In this document: positions 52,223 to 60,781 of the stretch, piece after piece
Layout of the letters: the number at the start of each line of letters is the position of its first letter
Position numbering within the stretch: position 1 is the first letter of the stretch
Assembly: GCF_002209555.1 (NCBI RefSeq)
Contig: NZ_NJIF01000003.1
Location: 558,001 to 622,000 of the forward strand
From: Achromobacter insolitus
Lineage (GTDB): Bacteria; Pseudomonadota; Gammaproteobacteria; Burkholderiales; Burkholderiaceae_B
Reading direction: 5' to 3'
Length of the DNA: 64,000 bases
Notes under the pieces: model-generated
Seen by the model: the letters and a program-made list of their open reading frames with translations, nothing else
Database searches by the model: none
Told to the model about the DNA's origin: nothing
Translations under genes and position numbers: made by a program

Positions 52223-53608
52223 CTAGCAAGGCACCGGGGCATTGCGGCGGGCGTAATACCACCAGGTGATGACCATGCAGGTGGCGTAAAAGCCGATGAA
52301 GCAATACAGGGCTGCCTGCACGCTGCCGGTCATTTCCAGCGAGGTGCCGAAGCTGCGCGGGATGAAAAAGCCGCCGTATGCGCCGATCGCGCCCGAAAAG
52401 CCCAGCACCGCGGCGGACTCCTTGGCAGCGTCCGCCAGGGCCTGCTTCTGCGCCGCGGCGCCACGGCCTTCGGCGGCCTGCGTGCGTTCGCGCAGGAAGA
52501 TCACGGGGATCATGCGGAAGGTCGAACCGTTGCCCACGCCGGTCAGTGCAAACAGCACGATGAACATGGCCAGGAAGCCATTGAAATTGCCCGCCTGTCC
52601 GGCCACGGGCAGGAACATCACCACGCCCAGCACCGCCGCAATCATGGCCGCGAAGGTGAACAGCGTGACCTTTGCTCCGCCCAGCTTGTCCGACACCCAG
52701 CCGCCGAAAGGCCGCGTCAACGAACCCACCAGCGGGCCGAGGAAGGCATAGGCCATGGGATCGACCTGCGGGAACAGCGTCTTGGTCAGCATGGCGAAGC
52801 CCGCCGAGAAGCCGATGAAGGAACCGAAGGTGCCCACGTACAGCCAGCACATCAGCCAGTTGTGCTTGCGCTTGAAGATGACGGCCTGGTCCGCGAACGA
52901 GGCGCGGGCGTCGGCGATGTCGTTCATGCCGAACCAGGCGGCGATCGAGGCCAGCGCAATGGGGATTACCCAGATGAAGCCGGCATTCTGCAGCCACAGG
53001 TTTTGCTGCGCGCCGTTGACGGTAATGGCCTGCGGATCGCCGCCGGCAACACCGAACACGCCGATGGAAATCACCACGGGCACCACAAACTGCACGAGCG
53101 ACACGCCCAGGTTGCCGATGCCCGCGTTCAAACCCGTGGCCAGGCCCTTTTTCTCCTTGGGGAAGAAGAAGCTGATATTGGCCATGCTGGAGCTGAAGTT
53201 ACCGCCCCCCAGGCCGCACAGCAGCGCCAGGATCAGCAAGGTCGGAAACGAGGTGGTCGGATCACGCAGGGCGAAGCCCATGCCCAATGCGGGAATCAAC
53301 AGCGATGCAGTGGAAATGGCCGTCCACTTGCGTCCGCCGAACACCGGCACCAGGAAGGAATAGAAGATGCGCAGGGTGGCACCCGACAGCGCGGGCAGCG
53401 CCGTCAGCCAGAACATCTGGTTCTTGGACAGCATGAAGCCGGCGCGGTCCAGGTTGACCACCACCACGCTCCACAGCATCCAGATGCTGAAGGCCAGCAT
53501 CAGCGCCGGAATGGAGATCCAGAGATTGCGATTGGCGACGCGGGCGCCGGTCTGCTTCCAGAAGCCGGGATTATCCGGCTCCCACCGCGCGAGGACTTGA
53601 GTGGACAT
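52223..53608 (-). CDS. narK2: Nitrate/nitrite transporter, NarK2 type
   Basis: The 461-residue major-facilitator protein has about 12 membrane helices, with the nitrate signatures GGGNFSSSMANISFFFPKEK in helix 5 and GSTFRMIPVIF in helix 11. It is the second of two adjacent NarK genes; in related bacteria one acts as nitrate/proton symporter and the other as nitrate/nitrite antiporter. This one is the NarK2 (antiporter-like) candidate. It is 9 bases after narK1. Confidence 0.9.
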   Translation of the reverse strand: MSTQVLARWEPDNPGFWKQTGARVANRNLWISIPALMLAFSIWMLWSVVVVNLDRAGFMLSKNQMFWLTALPALSGATLRIFYSFLVPVFGGRKWTAISTASLLIPALGMGFALRDPTTSFPTLLILALLCGLGGGNFSSSMANISFFFPKEKKGLATGLNAGIGNLGVSLVQFVVPVVISIGVFGVAGGDPQAITVNGAQQNLWLQNAGFIWVIPIALASIAAWFGMNDIADARASFADQAVIFKRKHNWLMCWLYVGTFGSFIGFSAGFAMLTKTLFPQVDPMAYAFLGPLVGSLTRPFGGWVSDKLGGAKVTLFTFAAMIAAVLGVVMFLPVAGQAGNFNGFLAMFIVLFALTGVGNGSTFRMIPVIFLRERTQAAEGRGAAAQKQALADAAKESAAVLGFSGAIGAYGGFFIPRSFGTSLEMTGSVQAALYCFIGFYATCMVITWWYYARRNAPVPC

Positions 53609-53617
53609 GGAATTCTC

Positions 53618-54916
53618 TCAGGAAGTAATGGACGGAGTAGCGGGCTGTTGCCGGGCGATGGCCGCGCTTTCCGGCCGGAAACTGAAGTGCATGAAAATGA
53701 GGGAGACGCAGACGGTGCCGTACAGCAGCATGAAGGCGCTGGAGCGGATGCCGGTCAGGTCCAGCAGGATTCCGAACATGATCGGCAGCACGAACCCGCC
53801 CAGCCCGCCGGCCAGGCCGACGATGCCGGATACGGCGCCGATGTTTTCACCGAACTCGTCCGAGATGAACTTGAAGACCGAGGCCTTGCCGATGGCCATG
53901 GCGATGCCGACCACGAACAGCAGCACGGTGAAGGTGACCGGGCCGAGCGCAATGCCGAAGCTGCGCGGACCATTGGCCGTCACGATGGTGAACTCCGTCT
54001 GCGGATAGCTCAGCAGGAAGAACGCCACCCAGCACACCCACATCACCCACCAGGTGGTCTTGTAGGCGCCGTAGCGGTCCGAGATCCAGCCGCCGACGGC
54101 GCGCAGCACGCCGCCGGGCAGGGAAAAGCACGCCGCCAGCAGTGCGGCCAGCTTCATGTCGAAGCCGTATTCGCCGATGTAGTACTTGGTCATCCACAGC
54201 GCCAGTGCCACGTAGCCGCCGAACACCACCGAGTAGTACTGGCAATAGCGCCAAACGCGCGGATCCTTCAGCATGGCCATCTGCGCGGACAGGCTGGCGC
54301 CGCTCTTGACGCGGTGCGAAGGGTCGGAGGCCGAGAACAGCCAGAACAGGATGGCGGTGACCAACAGCGCCACGGCGTAGACCTGGGGCACGATGACCCA
54401 GGCACCGCCTGCCGCCGCGATCAGCGCGGGCGCCACAAACTTGGTGATGGCCGAGCCCGAGTTGCCGGCGCCGAACACCCCCATCGCCAGGCCTTGCTTG
54501 TTACGCGGGAACCAGCGCGCCACATAGGGCGTGCCTACCGAGAACGAACCGCCCGTCAGGCCGACAAACAGCGCCAGCACCAGGAACTGCCAGTACTCGG
54601 TGGCATAGGACAGCAGCCAGATCGGCACCACGGCCAGCAGCATCAGGATGAAGAACACCGGGCGGCCGCCGTATCGGTCGGTCCAGATGCCCAGCGGCAC
54701 CCGCACCAGCGACCCCGTCAGCACCGGCATGGCGGCCAACAGGCCGAACTGGGTTTCGGACAGGCCCAACTGCTGTTTTATCGGGATGCCCAACACCGCG
54801 AATATCATCCACACGGCGAAACAGATGGTGAAGGCGAACGTGCTTGAAATCAGGACCCGCATCGGCGCGCCGGCGGAAGGTTGACGTGCTGCCATGGTTA
54901 CTCTCGCTTTACTCAC
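53618..54916 (-). CDS. narK1: Nitrate transporter, NarK1 type
   Basis: The 432-residue major-facilitator protein has the motifs GTPYVARWFPRNKQGLAMG and GAGNSGSAITKFV, typical of the NarK1 nitrate/proton symport group. It is the first gene of the leftward nar operon. The promoter gap to nnrS carries an FNR-like box and the TGACTAGTCA palindrome 76 bases before its ATG. Confidence 0.9.
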   Translation of the reverse strand: MSKARVTMAARQPSAGAPMRVLISSTFAFTICFAVWMIFAVLGIPIKQQLGLSETQFGLLAAMPVLTGSLVRVPLGIWTDRYGGRPVFFILMLLAVVPIWLLSYATEYWQFLVLALFVGLTGGSFSVGTPYVARWFPRNKQGLAMGVFGAGNSGSAITKFVAPALIAAAGGAWVIVPQVYAVALLVTAILFWLFSASDPSHRVKSGASLSAQMAMLKDPRVWRYCQYYSVVFGGYVALALWMTKYYIGEYGFDMKLAALLAACFSLPGGVLRAVGGWISDRYGAYKTTWWVMWVCWVAFFLLSYPQTEFTIVTANGPRSFGIALGPVTFTVLLFVVGIAMAIGKASVFKFISDEFGENIGAVSGIVGLAGGLGGFVLPIMFGILLDLTGIRSSAFMLLYGTVCVSLIFMHFSFRPESAAIARQQPATPSITS

Positions 54917-54991
54917 GAAGACATGTGGCTAGCCTAGGGATAGCGGACCAGCGCGGCCATTCGCCAGCCGACCAGAAGCGCGTTGCCGATG

Positions 54992-55001
54992 TGACTAGTC
55001 A
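54992..55001. promoter_or_regulatory. TGACTAGTCA palindrome upstream of narK1
   Basis: With its flanking G and C it forms a 12-bp palindrome (GTGACTAGTCAC). The 11-base core TGACTAGTCAC is shared with the site before narG at 52191. Confidence 0.45.
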
Positions 55002-55022
55002 CCCCTTTCTTGCCGGGCGGGC

Positions 55023-55036
55023 TTGCGCTGGATCAA
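55023..55036. promoter_or_regulatory. FNR/Anr-type box between narK1 and nnrS
   Basis: TTGCG-CTGG-ATCAA matches the consensus dyad at 8 of 10 bases. It is centred about 113 bases before narK1 and 100 before nnrS and could serve either divergent promoter. Confidence 0.5.
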
Positions 55037-55071
55037 GCCGTCGCGCTGGCGCCGGAGCGCGGGACGCATTA

Positions 55072-55092
55072 ATATGCATTTCAAATACACCT
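55072..55092 (+). promoter_or_regulatory. NsrR-like operator upstream of nnrS
   Basis: ATATGCATTT-C-AAATACACCT fits the NsrR dyad AGATGCATTT-N-AAATGCATCT with few mismatches (left half 9/10, right half 8/10). NnrS genes are known members of NsrR regulons. The site lies 38 bases before the ATG, overlapping the probable -10 region. Confidence 0.6.
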
Positions 55093-55129
55093 TTAAACGC
55101 GAAGCCGAAACGGCGCCGCGCTGACCCTC

Positions 55130-56380
55130 ATGAGCACGCTGCTTAGCATCGAAGAACCGGCCGCGGCCCCTCGCCGCGCGAAGCCTCAATGGAGCGCCTT
55201 CACGGAAATGGGCTTCCGGCCGCTGTATCTGGCGGGCTGCTTCTGGGCACTGGCGTCCGTGCTGCTCTGGGTGCATGCGCCGGCGCGCCTGACAGGCGTG
55301 TTGAACGGCATGCCCTGGCATGCGCACGAAATGCTGTGGGGGTTTGTAGCCACCATCGCGGTCGGGTTTTTGCTGACGGCGGGCGCCAACTGGACGGGTA
55401 AGAACCCCTTGCGAGGCACTCCCCTGGCGGTCCTGTGCGCGGTGTGGATCGTGGCGCGGGCAGGCTACCTGGTGCCCGGGCGACCGGCGTTCGTCGTGGC
55501 CGCCGCCGCGGACTTGCTGTTCTTTCTCTGGGCCGCCTGCGCGCTGGGCCGCGCCGTGGCCGTCACGCGCAACCAGCGCAACTATGGCATCCCCTTCCTG
55601 CTGTTGGGGCTGGCCGTCGCCAATGCGCTTTACCTCTGGGCGTCTGTCCAGGGCGACTACGTTGCGCTCATGCGCTATTTCAACGCCGGCCTGCTATGCA
55701 TGGCGGTCCTGACGCTGCTGATCGCGCGTCGCGTCATTCCGTTCTTCGCCAAGCGGGCGGTGGCCGGCCTGGACATCCCCGCGCATACCCGCAGCGGCCA
55801 CTGGCAACTGGGCGCAGGCATCGTCGCCATCGCCTGCCTGGTGGCGGGCGAACCTCGCGCGGCCGCGCTGGCCCTGGCCGCGACCGGGCTGATTGCCCTG
55901 GCGCAATGGGTATCCTGGAAGCCCTGGGTAGTGCGCAAAGTACCGCTGCTGTGGATTCTTTATGCGGGTTATGGCGGCCTGGGCATAGGCCTGCTGGCGG
56001 GCGCGGCTCACCTGGCCGGCTATGTGCTGCGGCCCGCCTGGCCCGCGCACGTGATCGGCGTCGCCGGATTCTCGGTGCTGATCCTGGGCATGGTGACGCG
56101 CACCGCGCTGGGCCACCTGGGCCGGCCGCTCCGGACCGACCGCAGCATGGTGCTGAGCTATGCGCTGATCATCCTGGCCGCGCTGCTGCGCCTGGCCGCC
56201 CTGCTCCCGACCTCGGCCACCCTCGGCTTTCTGCATGCCTCGGCAAGCGCGTGGGCGTTGGCCTTCGCACTTTATCTGTGGCGCTTCTTCCCCATGATGA
56301 TCCGGCCGCGGGCCGATGCGGGCAAGGCCGCCGCGCCCGTGATGAAGGTTGTGCCGGTCGCGCGGCGTCCGGCTGCCTGA
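55130..56380 (+). CDS. nnrS: NnrS-family membrane protein
   Basis: The 416-residue protein has about 12 membrane helices and the NnrS hallmarks FRPLYLAGCFWA, MPWHAHEMLWGF and the conserved histidines; it may bind heme and copper. NnrS relieves nitrosative stress caused by NO during nitrate and nitrite respiration. It is divergent from the nar operon and ends 3 bases from the extended end of the convergent DnaJ-like gene. Confidence 0.93.
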   Translation: MSTLLSIEEPAAAPRRAKPQWSAFTEMGFRPLYLAGCFWALASVLLWVHAPARLTGVLNGMPWHAHEMLWGFVATIAVGFLLTAGANWTGKNPLRGTPLAVLCAVWIVARAGYLVPGRPAFVVAAAADLLFFLWAACALGRAVAVTRNQRNYGIPFLLLGLAVANALYLWASVQGDYVALMRYFNAGLLCMAVLTLLIARRVIPFFAKRAVAGLDIPAHTRSGHWQLGAGIVAIACLVAGEPRAAALALAATGLIALAQWVSWKPWVVRKVPLLWILYAGYGGLGIGLLAGAAHLAGYVLRPAWPAHVIGVAGFSVLILGMVTRTALGHLGRPLRTDRSMVLSYALIILAALLRLAALLPTSATLGFLHASASAWALAFALYLWRFFPMMIRPRADAGKAAAPVMKVVPVARRPAA

Positions 56381-56383
56381 GCC

Positions 56384-57214
56384 TCAGCCTCGCCCTTCGC
56401 GCCGGCGCGTGGCTGCCAGTTGCTGCTTCATGGCTTTGAGCCAGGCCTTGACCTGCTGCATGTCCACGAACTGCTATAGTTCGAATTCAAGTTCGCTGAT
56501 ATATTCCTCCGCATCGGCAATCTCCGCATCCAGGTCTTCCATCAGCTCGGAAGGGTCTATGGATTGCGCGGGGTCGAAGTGGTATTTGGCCTTGAAGCCG
56601 TCTTCCTCGGCCGCGATGTCGCCAGCCAGCATGGCAAGTTGCGCTTCCAGCGCCTGGTTGTATCGCGCGTAGCGTTCCTCACCCACGCCTGCCAGCCGGT
56701 CCGGACCGGCAGCCACCAAGGCGTCGATTTCCGCCAGCGCCTCGGCAACCGGCGCGGATATCGCATCCGCCGGTTTGGGCTGCGGCGCTTCGGCATCGTC
56801 CTCGTCCTGTCCGTCTTCCACGCCGGCGTCGTAGTCCGAGCCCGCATGCTTGAGATACAGGGCCTTCAACCTGTCCGTGTCGCACTCGGCCGGCGTGCCG
56901 TCCAGCACGATGGCGTCCAGAGTCTCTTGCGCCAATTGCGCTGCGATCTCGGACGCCAGGGCGCGCTCCGCCTTGGTCAGCTCCTTCTGCTTGCAGGCGT
57001 GGTCGAAGCAGGCCACCAGCTTGGCCTTGAGCTCGAGCTCGACGGTCTCCAGCGGCGCCAGCACGTCCTCGTATTTCTTTTGATATTCCGGCAGCACAGC
57101 TTGCCAGCGGCTCAGGCGCGCGCGCTGCGCCGCGAGCGTGCTCGCGAGCGACTCGAATCTCTGGCGTTGCGAGGTACCGGATGCCGGCTGCGCGGATGGC
57201 GTGTTTTCTTGCAT
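56384..57214 (-). pseudogene. DnaJ-like protein gene with in-frame amber codon near the 3' end
   Basis: The ATG at 57214 (MQENTPSAQP) opens a frame that stops at TAG (56474-56476) after 246 residues. Reading on in the same frame gives 29 more residues (QFVDMQQVKAWLKAMKQQ, then a basic tail) to a TGA at 56384-56386. That tail resembles the conserved C-terminal end of the long DnaJ-like helical proteins of Pseudomonas and relatives, to which LKALYLKHAGSDYDAG and EERYARYNQALEAQLAML also belong. No J-domain HPD motif is present. The product may be a slightly truncated protein, or the TAG may be a sequencing error or be read through. Confidence 0.6.
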
Positions 57215-57377
57215 GGAGGGAACCTGGACAGGCGGCGCAACGGGCGCCTTGAAACGATGGGAGCGCCATTTTAGACGCGGCGGCGCCTGCCGGCCGCCCA
57301 ACACTCCTTTGCCCGGGCAAGTGTCCGCCCCTGCGCGCCGGCCCTCCAGAGGCGCGCGGTCCGGGTATCGATTGCGA

Positions 57378-57584
57378 CTACCTGTCGGCCGGCCCCTCGG
57401 CCGCATTGTCCTCGGACGTCGTGTCGGCAGGCTCGATGTCCTCGTCGGGCACCTCGTCGCCCTGCGCGCTGTCGCTGGCGTCGTCCGGATTCTGCGGCGG
57501 CGGGCGATGGGCCGCAGTCCCGAACGGCGGCGCGGACGCCATCGCTATCGGTTGCAAGGCCAACTCAAATTGGATCTGGGGCAT
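57378..57584 (-). CDS. Small acidic hypothetical protein
   Basis: The ATG at 57584 with ACAGG upstream opens 68 residues. The N-terminal part (MPQIQFELALQPIAMA) is hydrophobic-neutral and the C-terminal half is strongly acidic (DEVPDEDIEPADTTSEDNAA). I do not recognise it. It could be a real small gene or chance; its codon use is like the neighbours. It lies downstream of the 88-residue gene on the same strand. Confidence 0.35.
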   Translation of the reverse strand: MPQIQFELALQPIAMASAPPFGTAAHRPPPQNPDDASDSAQGDEVPDEDIEPADTTSEDNAAEGPADR

Positions 57585-57664
57585 CGCGGCACCTGTCAGA
57601 AAGCGCGGCGACATCCGCCGCAGCCTGGCATCAGCAAGCGCCATGCCCGCAAACCGGTACAGCT

Positions 57665-57931
57665 TCAGAAGCGCGGATTCTTGCCGAACGGCACTTCCGT
57701 ATCCGTGGGCTTCTCGAACGACGCCGTATCGCCGTTCAGGTCCGCGACGTGGATCTGCGCCAGCCGCGTCGCCTCGTCGATCGCAACCTGGGCCGAGGCA
57801 AAGCGCTCGTCGACGGCGATCCGTTGCTCGGGCTCGCCCGCGACGGGCGGCACCAGCACGTATCCTATGCTCCAGCTGCCGTGGTCCTCGATCGGACGCT
57901 CGAGCTGGAAATCCCATCTGGCGTGTTCCAT
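57665..57931 (-). CDS. Small hypothetical protein
   Basis: The 88-residue frame from ATG 57931 has a strong CAGGAGG ribosome site. The sequence (MEHARWDFQLERPIEDHGSW...) looks like a compact beta-strand cytoplasmic protein with no signal peptide. I do not recognise a family. It sits 39 bases after the flavodoxin-like gene on the same strand and could be its last operon member. Confidence 0.55.
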   Translation of the reverse strand: MEHARWDFQLERPIEDHGSWSIGYVLVPPVAGEPEQRIAVDERFASAQVAIDEATRLAQIHVADLNGDTASFEKPTDTEVPFGKNPRF

Positions 57932-57970
57932 AGGGCCTCCTGTCGTTTCCTGCCTTCATGCTACTGCGGT

Positions 57971-59053
57971 TTACTTCGGCCTGGGATCGCGGATGCCCTG
58001 GTCCATTCCCTCGAACTCGCCGCTGCGCAGACGAGGCAGGAAATTGACCATGGCCCGCGCCACGTTGCGCACTTCCTGCTGTACCGCGTGGTCCCGGTCC
58101 AAGTCTTCGTGGCTGGTGGCATAGGGACGGTAGTAGCTGATGTAACGGTCCAGCCGCGACGCCGCGCCCGCGTCCACCAGCCCCATCCAGTCCAGCCAAT
58201 CGGCCAGCCCGCGCCGCTGCGCCTCGATGCCAGCCACATCCCCATGCACCACCAAGCCGTAGGCGCGGCCGGCCAGATGCTTGGGATAAGGCCAGCCTGC
58301 CAATTCGACTTGTTTGGCCTTCAGCGGATCCTTGCCGCCGGTCAGCGTGGGATCCGGATTGCCGCCATCGGCGCAAACCAGCCTGTCTATCATCAGCTTC
58401 AGGGGACTGGGCGATTGGTACCAGTACGTGGGGGCCACCAGGATCACGCCGTGCGCCGCCACCCATTGCTCATAGATCCCCGCCATGGCGTCATTGGACT
58501 GCCCCAGCGAATGGTTCGGGTAGCAACTGCATGGCCAATGGCACAAGGGCATCGCAGTCGACACGCAACCCTTGCAAGGATGGATCCGATACTCGTACTC
58601 CGAGGTAAGGCGGCTCAGGTCCAGCATGTCCGTCTGTATGGCGCCGGCCTGCAGTTCATCCTGCACGATGTCCGCCAGGCGCCAGCTCTTGGAGACCTCT
58701 CCAGGACAGGTGCCATCATTGCGCGAAGCGCCAACGATCACCAGGACGCGCGACGGGGCGTGCGGATCCCGCTGCTTCGCCGCAGCACGTTCCAAGCGGT
58801 CGCGCGTGTCTGTCCATTCCACCGACAAGTCGTAATCGGGATCGGCATAGCCCGGCCCGGCCTTGACAGTGACGGGCGCCTTGCGGCCCTCTTCATAGGC
58901 GTTCCAGGCGATAGCCTCAAGGCGCTCCAGCGCCTCGCGCTCCGCCAGGAAGGCCGGGTCGTAAAAGCGTCGCATGAAGCGCTGCCGGAAATCCTCGCGC
59001 GAGAGCGGCCCGGCGTATTGGCCTTTGCGCACCGTGGGTTTGATTGCTGTCAT
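57971..59053 (-). CDS. Flavodoxin-like NAD(P)H-dependent reductase
   Basis: The 360-residue protein has an N-terminal helical stretch (about residues 1-100) and then an NADPH-dependent FMN-reductase/flavodoxin fold beginning VLVIVGASRNDGTCPG. APTYWYQSPSPLKLMIDRLV is the flavin-binding region. A cysteine cluster (HPCKGCVSTAMPLCHWPCSC) is striking and suggests a metal or Fe-S site. Its ATG overlaps the stop of the upstream membrane-protein gene (ATGA). Confidence 0.8.
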   Translation of the reverse strand: MTAIKPTVRKGQYAGPLSREDFRQRFMRRFYDPAFLAEREALERLEAIAWNAYEEGRKAPVTVKAGPGYADPDYDLSVEWTDTRDRLERAAAKQRDPHAPSRVLVIVGASRNDGTCPGEVSKSWRLADIVQDELQAGAIQTDMLDLSRLTSEYEYRIHPCKGCVSTAMPLCHWPCSCYPNHSLGQSNDAMAGIYEQWVAAHGVILVAPTYWYQSPSPLKLMIDRLVCADGGNPDPTLTGGKDPLKAKQVELAGWPYPKHLAGRAYGLVVHGDVAGIEAQRRGLADWLDWMGLVDAGAASRLDRYISYYRPYATSHEDLDRDHAVQQEVRNVARAMVNFLPRLRSGEFEGMDQGIRDPRPK

Positions 59054-59523
59054 GCCGGTCTCCGTTTACGCACCCGCCGCCGGCGCCGTTCCTGCCTGGC
59101 GCGCGCCGTGCACGCCGCGGCCAGGGCCAGCAGCTTGTCTTCGTCCAAACGTTCAGCGTCGACCAGCCCTTCGTCCGCGCCTTCCAGCGCAATGAGCAGT
59201 TCGTCCAGCTTCAGGTGCAGCGCTTCGCTATCCTTGTTCTGGCTTTGCTGGATCAAAAACACCATCAGGAACGTCACGATGGTGGTGCCGGTATTGATAA
59301 CCAGCTGCCAGACTTCGGAATAGTCGAAAACCGGGCCGGATGCGCCCCATATCAGCACCGTAATGAGCGCCAAGCCGAACGCGATGGGCGACCCCACCCA
59401 CTTGGTCACATGCGCCGCAAAATGGTCGAAGAAGCGAGATACCGGATTGGCGTGGCCTGCAGCATCGGCCGCAGGAGATGGCTTCTGCGCCGGGCGTCGC
59501 CTCGGTACACGCGTGCTGGACAT
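59050..59523 (-). CDS. Low-affinity iron permease-like membrane protein
   Basis: The ATG at 59523 follows AAAGAGACC, giving 157 residues with two membrane helices (about 45-65 and 75-95, including VINTGTTIVTFLMVFLIQQS). QNKDSEALHLKLDELL after them is the signature of the low-affinity iron permease family, whose bacterial function is not proven. The C-terminus is Arg-rich. An upstream ATG at 59604 lacks support. It is coupled to the flavodoxin-like gene. Confidence 0.8.
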   Translation of the reverse strand: MSSTRVPRRRPAQKPSPAADAAGHANPVSRFFDHFAAHVTKWVGSPIAFGLALITVLIWGASGPVFDYSEVWQLVINTGTTIVTFLMVFLIQQSQNKDSEALHLKLDELLIALEGADEGLVDAERLDEDKLLALAAACTARARQERRRRRVRKRRPA

Positions 59524-59639
59524 GGTGGTCTCTTTGCTGCAACGGGACATCCGCTTCAGCAAGTTCCGTGCCCGCGTCCGCCACAGCAAACCGGCACGGC
59601 GCATGCTAGGGTGACAGCTTTCCGGCCGGCGGAGTCCAG

Positions 59640-60725
59640 ATGAAAGCCATTCTGCAGTCCGAGAAACTCTTGCTGTTGGCCTGTGCGCTGGCCGCGGCCG
59701 GGTATCTGGCCGACGCCAGCCTCGGCATCCACGGCCGGCTTGCCAGCCTGCTGGAGACCGCCGTCCTGATCGCGGCCATCCTGGCTGCCTCGCTCAGCGT
59801 GGCCCGCCATGCCGAGCGCATTGCCCAAAAGCTGGGCGATCCCTACGGCAGCATGATCCTGACGCTTTCGGCGGTGCTGGTCGAAGTCATCGTGCTGGCT
59901 ATCGTGTCCGCCAGGGCTGGCTCGCCCACATTGGTCCGCGACAGCATTTATTCGGCCGTCATGCTGGACATCAACGGCATCCTCGGCGTGGCGGCCCTCA
60001 TCGGCGGCTTCAAGCACGGCGAGCAGTCCTACAACGACGACTCCGCGCGCACGTACAGCGTGATGATCCTGACCGCGGTAACCGTATCCATGATACTCCC
60101 GGAGTTCGTCCCCGACCCCAGCTGGCGCGCCTACAGCAGCTTCACCATAGCGGCAATGCTGCTCCTGTACGGTGTATTCCTGCGCATGCAGACCGGCCCG
60201 CACAGCTACTTCTTCAGCTACAGCTATCCGGACAAGAAAACCCGCCGGCCCTTGCCCGCCTCCGGCTATCCGAACAGGCGCCAGTCCGTAACTGTCATGG
60301 CGATCGGCATCATCGCCGTGGGCGCGCTGGCAGAGCTGATGTCGCACTCTTTGAATCGCAGCCTCGACGGTATCGAGGTGCCCCACGGCCTGGTCGCCCT
60401 GATCGTGGCTGGCATTTCCGCCGCGCCGGAAATGCTGACTGCCCTGCGCGCCGCGCTGGCCGACCGCATGCAGTCGGTCGTCAACATCGCGCTTGGCGCG
60501 TCGCTATCCACGGTGATCCTGACCGTGCCAGCCATGGAGGCCATGTCCTTGCTCTCCGGGCAACGCATCGACATGGCCATGACGCCCCTCCAGACGCTGA
60601 TGATGCTAGCTACCCTGCTGGTGGCGGCAATCAACCTCAACGACGGCCAGACCAATGCCATCGAAGGCATGACGCACTTCATTTTGTTTGGCGCCTTCCT
60701 GATGCTGCTGAACCTGGGCCTGTAG
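59640..60725 (+). CDS. Sodium-calcium/proton exchanger (ChaA-like)
   Basis: The 361-residue inner-membrane antiporter has about 10-11 helices in two inverted repeats of the CaCA superfamily. The repeat motifs are visible as LVEVIVLAIVS and ISAAPEMLTALRAALADRMQS, with conserved acidic residues. It exports Ca2+ or Na+ in exchange for protons. It is a single gene, divergent from the small iron-permease-like gene. Confidence 0.87.
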   Translation: MKAILQSEKLLLLACALAAAGYLADASLGIHGRLASLLETAVLIAAILAASLSVARHAERIAQKLGDPYGSMILTLSAVLVEVIVLAIVSARAGSPTLVRDSIYSAVMLDINGILGVAALIGGFKHGEQSYNDDSARTYSVMILTAVTVSMILPEFVPDPSWRAYSSFTIAAMLLLYGVFLRMQTGPHSYFFSYSYPDKKTRRPLPASGYPNRRQSVTVMAIGIIAVGALAELMSHSLNRSLDGIEVPHGLVALIVAGISAAPEMLTALRAALADRMQSVVNIALGASLSTVILTVPAMEAMSLLSGQRIDMAMTPLQTLMMLATLLVAAINLNDGQTNAIEGMTHFILFGAFLMLLNLGL

Positions 60726-60781
60726 CCTCGCCCGCCAAGCGGGGCCCAGGTCCGTGGCAGCTCGTACTCGTCACAATACGT

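Noticed and set aside
52019-54847. 942-residue open frame antisense to narK1 and narK2
   Set aside because: It lies wholly over two clear transporter genes and has low-complexity His/Gln/Gly composition.
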